Shown one piece after another: positions 61,182 to 64,000 of a stretch of 64,000 bases of DNA; within the stretch, counting starts at the first letter, position 1; the number at the start of each line of letters is the position of its first letter. The stretch is from Amphritea atlantica (GTDB taxonomy: Bacteria > Pseudomonadota > Gammaproteobacteria > Pseudomonadales > Balneatricaceae). The translations under genes were made by a program, and so were the position numbers. Where the stretch lies: contig CP073344.1 of NCBI GenBank assembly GCA_024397875.1, positions 549,001 to 613,000 of the forward strand, read 5' to 3'. The notes under the pieces are model-generated. The model searched no databases, was not told where the DNA came from, and worked only from the letters and a program-made list of their open reading frames with translations.

Positions 61182-61958
61182 TTATTTTATGTTTGTACTA
61201 AAGCCCACCAATTTCCAGCCTAGACCCTCGTATACGTATTTTTGCTCAAAATACACCTGACTTGGTTCGGTTGGATAATGGCCAGTAATAACTAAAACGC
61301 CATTTTCATCAATACTGGGCTTGGTCTTGAATTGTGGGCTGTAATTATCCAAAACTGTTAGGTCAACCCCCACATTGTAAAAAGCTCCAAATGCCTCATC
61401 AAACTTTTCAACGGTAAACTCTTGCTGCCATAAATTCGAAACATAGGAATGGAACTTTGCCATACTTTTTTCATTAACTGAGGCGGCAAATACTCGCATA
61501 GATCTTGATACGAGCTGAACCTGTTCTTGTTCGGATGGCATTTCTACAGGTGAAGACTCTTCCTGAATCCCAGAAGATGGTTTTTGAAGTGAATATATTT
61601 TCCACCCATTTTTACCTTTGACGAAGCTCAATGTAATCGGGACTACACCGCCAGATTCAGTAGTTATAGAGCCAATAAGACTACCGCGACCACCATTTAT
61701 GGAGCGAGACTCCCAGCTCGCCTCCTTAAATTTGTGAATGAGATTCTTTTGGAGATAAGCCTCTAAATCAGATTGACTTGTATTTGCCTGAAAGTCTTCG
61801 GATAGATATGTATATGCCTTGTTCATATCTTTATTTTTTATGGCCGTGAAGAACTCATCTGCCGATGCAACCATGTCCGATGTAAAATAGAAAACAGCTA
61901 CAATAGCTAAAACAAAAACCCCTACTAACCCTAGTAATATTTTCACTAACTTTTTCAT
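61182..61958 (-). CDS. Cassette-like membrane-anchored protein with two NTF2-like regions
   Basis: About 258 residues from the ATG at 61958, preceded by AAAGGAG. An N-terminal membrane segment (about 5-27, LVKILLGLVGVFVLAIVAVFYF) anchors a periplasmic part. Residues about 33-115 (ADEFFTAIKNKDMNKAYTYLSEDFQ... GWKIYSLQ) and about 145-258 (VFAASVNEKSMAKFHSYVSN... LGWKLVGFS) look like two repeats of a DUF4864/NTF2-like fold. Function unknown. Its stop is 6 bases from the intron 2 junction; upstream lies a perfect GTTAAGC box (61988-61994). Confidence 0.75.
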   Translation of the reverse strand: MKKLVKILLGLVGVFVLAIVAVFYFTSDMVASADEFFTAIKNKDMNKAYTYLSEDFQANTSQSDLEAYLQKNLIHKFKEASWESRSINGGRGSLIGSITTESGGVVPITLSFVKGKNGWKIYSLQKPSSGIQEESSPVEMPSEQEQVQLVSRSMRVFAASVNEKSMAKFHSYVSNLWQQEFTVEKFDEAFGAFYNVGVDLTVLDNYSPQFKTKPSIDENGVLVITGHYPTEPSQVYFEQKYVYEGLGWKLVGFSTNIK

Positions 61959-62355
61959 TCCCACTCCTTTAGGTGTGTACGATTGAGGCTTAACATTTTA
62001 ATTGTGTGCGTGCGCGTTTTGACACCGCAATATTGCGGAGGGGATCGTTGTATCTATTTAAAATGAAAGAGTAATTATGAAGCACGTCGTTTTTCATCCC
62101 CTGAAAACACGCCAGCACGGTTTGCTGTGTTTTTTATGGCACGCTTTGTCACTGGCCATATTTCCTATCTGATTGATAATGCACCACTTTACGGCGTTAT
62201 GCCAGTGTCAAACCGTGCCTGTTTATCAATCGCCTGATGACAAAGCGTGCCGAACTGCGGAGGTTGTTAAAATAGAGCGTGTTGATATACAAGGTCTAAC
62301 CGACTGACCCGTCAGCGTGATATTTCATAACGGGTTACAGGGTGGTTAGTGTCGG
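61959..62355. other. Structured noncoding region between the cassette-like gene and the chemoreceptor
   Basis: 397 bases, no gene supported. It contains GTTAAGC on the minus strand (61988-61994), a perfect 14-base palindrome CCGCAATATTGCGG at 62026-62039, and interlocked inverted repeats at 62115-62251. Confidence 0.5.
62115..62251. repeat. Four interlocked inverted repeats
   Basis: Exact inverted pairs: A GCACGGTTTG (62115-62124) with 62209-62218; B GGCACGCTTTGTCA (62138-62151) with 62238-62251; C CACTGGC (62150-62156) with 62201-62207; D GATTGATAA (62171-62179) with 62223-62231. The order A B C D C' A' D' B' means several pairs cannot form together, so alternative or pseudoknotted structures are possible. 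Confidence 0.75.
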
Positions 62356-64000
62356 TCAGTGTTGAAACTCTGTTAATTGTTGCCGGAGCGTTTCGGCCAT
62401 CGTATTGAGGGTTTGATTGATCTGGCGGGAGTCAGCCGCATGGCTTTCTACGTTACTCGCCAGTTGGTGCACGGTCTGAACGTTTTCATCGACGCCGAGT
62501 GCGGCTCGTTGTTGTTCGTGGGTAATGATGGCGATGCTCTGATTCATCTCTGAGAGGGCTGTGAGTTTATCCAGGATCGTTATAAGGGAGTTCTCTGCCT
62601 GTTTTGACAGTTGCACACCGGCGTCAACCTGAGTACGGTTTTGCTCCAGAGAGCTCATGACCACAGTGGAGCTCTTCTGTAAGGCTTCAACCATATTCTG
62701 AATTTCGTTGGTGGAGTTGTTGGTATGCTGAGCCAGGGTTCGGACCTCATCGGCGACCACCGCAAACCCTCTGCCTTGTTCGCCCGCACGGGCGGCTTCT
62801 ATGGCTGCGTTGAGTGCCAGCAGGTTTGTTTTTCCGGCAATTCCACGAATCACGTCCAGCACGCCACTGATGGCGGCGCTATGTTCCAGCAGTTCAATGA
62901 CGGTGGTATCAACGGTATCAAATTGTTGTGCTAATTGCTGAATGGTTGTCGAGGTATTCTGGACATCCTTCTGACTGGCTTCGGCCGCTGCCGAGACATC
63001 ATTGACCAGCTGCAGACTCTGGCCTGTCGTTCTGGATATATCCTCGGCACTGGCTTCAAGCTCAGTGGCTGAGGCGGCGATGCCTTCGCTTTGTTGCTGC
63101 TGCTGGATACTCTGTTCATGCGTCCTGACGCTGATCTGATAACCGTCTTCGGCGGTTTGTTGTAATTCTGTGCTCATCGCGCCGACGTCATCCAGGGTTG
63201 TGCGCAGTTTTGCCAGAAGCTTCTGTATAGCAACCGACATTTCCTGAATCTCATCCCGGCCATCGACAGAGAGTGTGCGTGTTAAGTCACTATTCTCTTC
63301 GATAGAGATAAGTTGTTGCTGCAGCAGTTTCAGAGGGCGGGTAATCGAGCGGATGATAAGCAGTGCAATGATAAATGCAACGGGTACCGAGGCGAGCAAC
63401 ATTAACAGGGTGCTCGATTGAGTGGAGGCGATCTTTTCATCCGATGCTTTGCTGATGCTGGCAACCATGGCGCTGGTTTCAAGGGTTTGTTCCAGTGAAT
63501 TCAGTACGTTGGAGTTCACCGCTTTAAGGCGGTTCTGGAACAGGTTGGTCAGCGCCAGTAATTGCTCATTTATGGTATTGGCAAGCACGTTGGCATCGGT
63601 CACCTCTAAGCTTGCAAGGTTGTCCTTTCCCTGCTGAGAATAGGCCCAGGCGTTAGTCATTAATGCCCGATAGCTGGTCAGATCCGTCAGTATGTTCCGA
63701 ACAATATTTTGGGCTTCTGCGTCGCTGCTCAATGCAACCAGCTGACTTTTTAGCTTATCCGCAGCCGCTTCGGCTTTATTGAGCGATTCGTAGTATTGGG
63801 CGACAGTACCGTCAAAATACCAAAAGATCATATCTGAGAAGGTTTTTTGTATATGCTGCGCCTGCTGTTGCAGTTGCATCGTGTCGGCCTGCAGGTCTAT
63901 TTGCTCGCTCTGTTTTCCAAGCCTCTGACTCTGCTCGCTGATCGATTGCTGCTGTTGTCTGCTTCCCTGTTTGAGTTGTTGCATCTCTTCCAGTAGAAAG
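62356..64000 (-). CDS. Methyl-accepting chemotaxis protein (partial)
   Basis: The N-terminus lies beyond the right edge; the frame is open to base 64000. At least 547 residues: a helical sensory region, a membrane segment ([23 protein letters not shown]), a HAMP domain ([25 protein letters not shown]) and the signalling domain with the conserved hairpin tip [39 protein letters not shown]. It would sense a ligand and control CheA. No C-terminal CheR/CheB tether pentapeptide is visible. CheX at 11.6 kb is another chemotaxis protein in the window. Confidence 0.95.
   Translation of the reverse strand, partial: FLLEEMQQLKQGSRQQQQSISEQSQRLGKQSEQIDLQADTMQLQQQAQHIQKTFSDMIFWYFDGTVAQYYESLNKAEAAADKLKSQLVALSSDAEAQNIVRNILTDLTSYRALMTNAWAYSQQGKDNLASLEVTDANVLANTINEQLLALTNLFQNRLKAVNSNVLNSLEQTLETSAMVASISKASDEKIASTQSSTLLMLLASVPVAFIIALLIIRSITRPLKLLQQQLISIEENSDLTRTLSVDGRDEIQEMSVAIQKLLAKLRTTLDDVGAMSTELQQTAEDGYQISVRTHEQSIQQQQQSEGIAASATELEASAEDISRTTGQSLQLVNDVSAAAEASQKDVQNTSTTIQQLAQQFDTVDTTVIELLEHSAAISGVLDVIRGIAGKTNLLALNAAIEAARAGEQGRGFAVVADEVRTLAQHTNNSTNEIQNMVEALQKSSTVVMSSLEQNRTQVDAGVQLSKQAENSLITILDKLTALSEMNQSIAIITHEQQRAALGVDENVQTVHQLASNVESHAADSRQINQTLNTMAETLRQQLTEFQH

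Overview
The window looks like a marine gammaproteobacterium, most plausibly of the Oceanospirillaceae (inference, no search was possible). The housekeeping set is gammaproteobacterial: fxsA-groES-groEL, class I fumarase, class II DAHP synthase with a YqcC-like gene, metR, argD/argF/argG, grxD-peroxiredoxin-rnt-motY, DNA polymerase II, chemotaxis genes and a phasin. A partial SDR reductase enters at the left edge and a partial chemoreceptor leaves at the right edge. I saw no rRNA, tRNA or CRISPR array.

Layout. 0-12 kb is ordinary core: SDR, fxsA-groESL with a clear sigma-32 promoter, GST, ThpR, TrhP, a UbiA prenyltransferase, fumarase, cytochrome c, flavodoxin and CheX. 12.0-12.96 kb is poorly coding DNA with a REP-like hairpin. 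12.96-18.6 kb is an accessory block that reads as an integron gene-cassette array without an integrase: three cassettes separated by attC-like sites, with a group II intron inside one attC. 18.6-35.7 kb returns to core: an nfsA-alkB-prs-AMP phosphorylase-like operon, purU, CBS proteins, an overlapping DnaT-like/lambda P-like pair, a DUF1538-DUF1538-PII-CBS operon, aromatic and arginine biosynthesis, and metR. 36-42.5 kb holds redox genes, rnt, motY, argG and a REC-TPR regulator. 42.7-51.4 kb is a tightly overlapping six-gene mevalonate operon running into polB, preceded by an attenuator-like hairpin. 51.4-57.7 kb mixes small metabolic genes with four degenerate CACAGAG repeats, a phasin under a PhaR-type operator, a ChrA transporter, a nitrilase and an HExxH protein. 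57.8-62.0 kb is a second cassette-like cluster on the minus strand, with a second group II intron inserted in its attC-like hairpin in the antisense direction.

The most interesting material is in the two cassette clusters. The clearest evidence is attC1 (14329-14398 plus 16236 onward). It has an L''/L' stem with one extrahelical C, as in canonical attC sites, and removing the intron restores a core-site box reading GTTAGCC. The first cassette encodes a TTG-initiated one-membrane-span peptide overlapping a 351-residue soluble protein. The two share an SG(D/N)NSTN(I/L)Q motif, which suggests a two-component system of unknown function. Other points worth checking are the mevalonate operon in a gammaproteobacterium, the DUF1538/PII/CBS operon, a CTAG-bounded REP-like hairpin family at three loci, and a set of interlocked inverted repeats at 62.1-62.25 kb.
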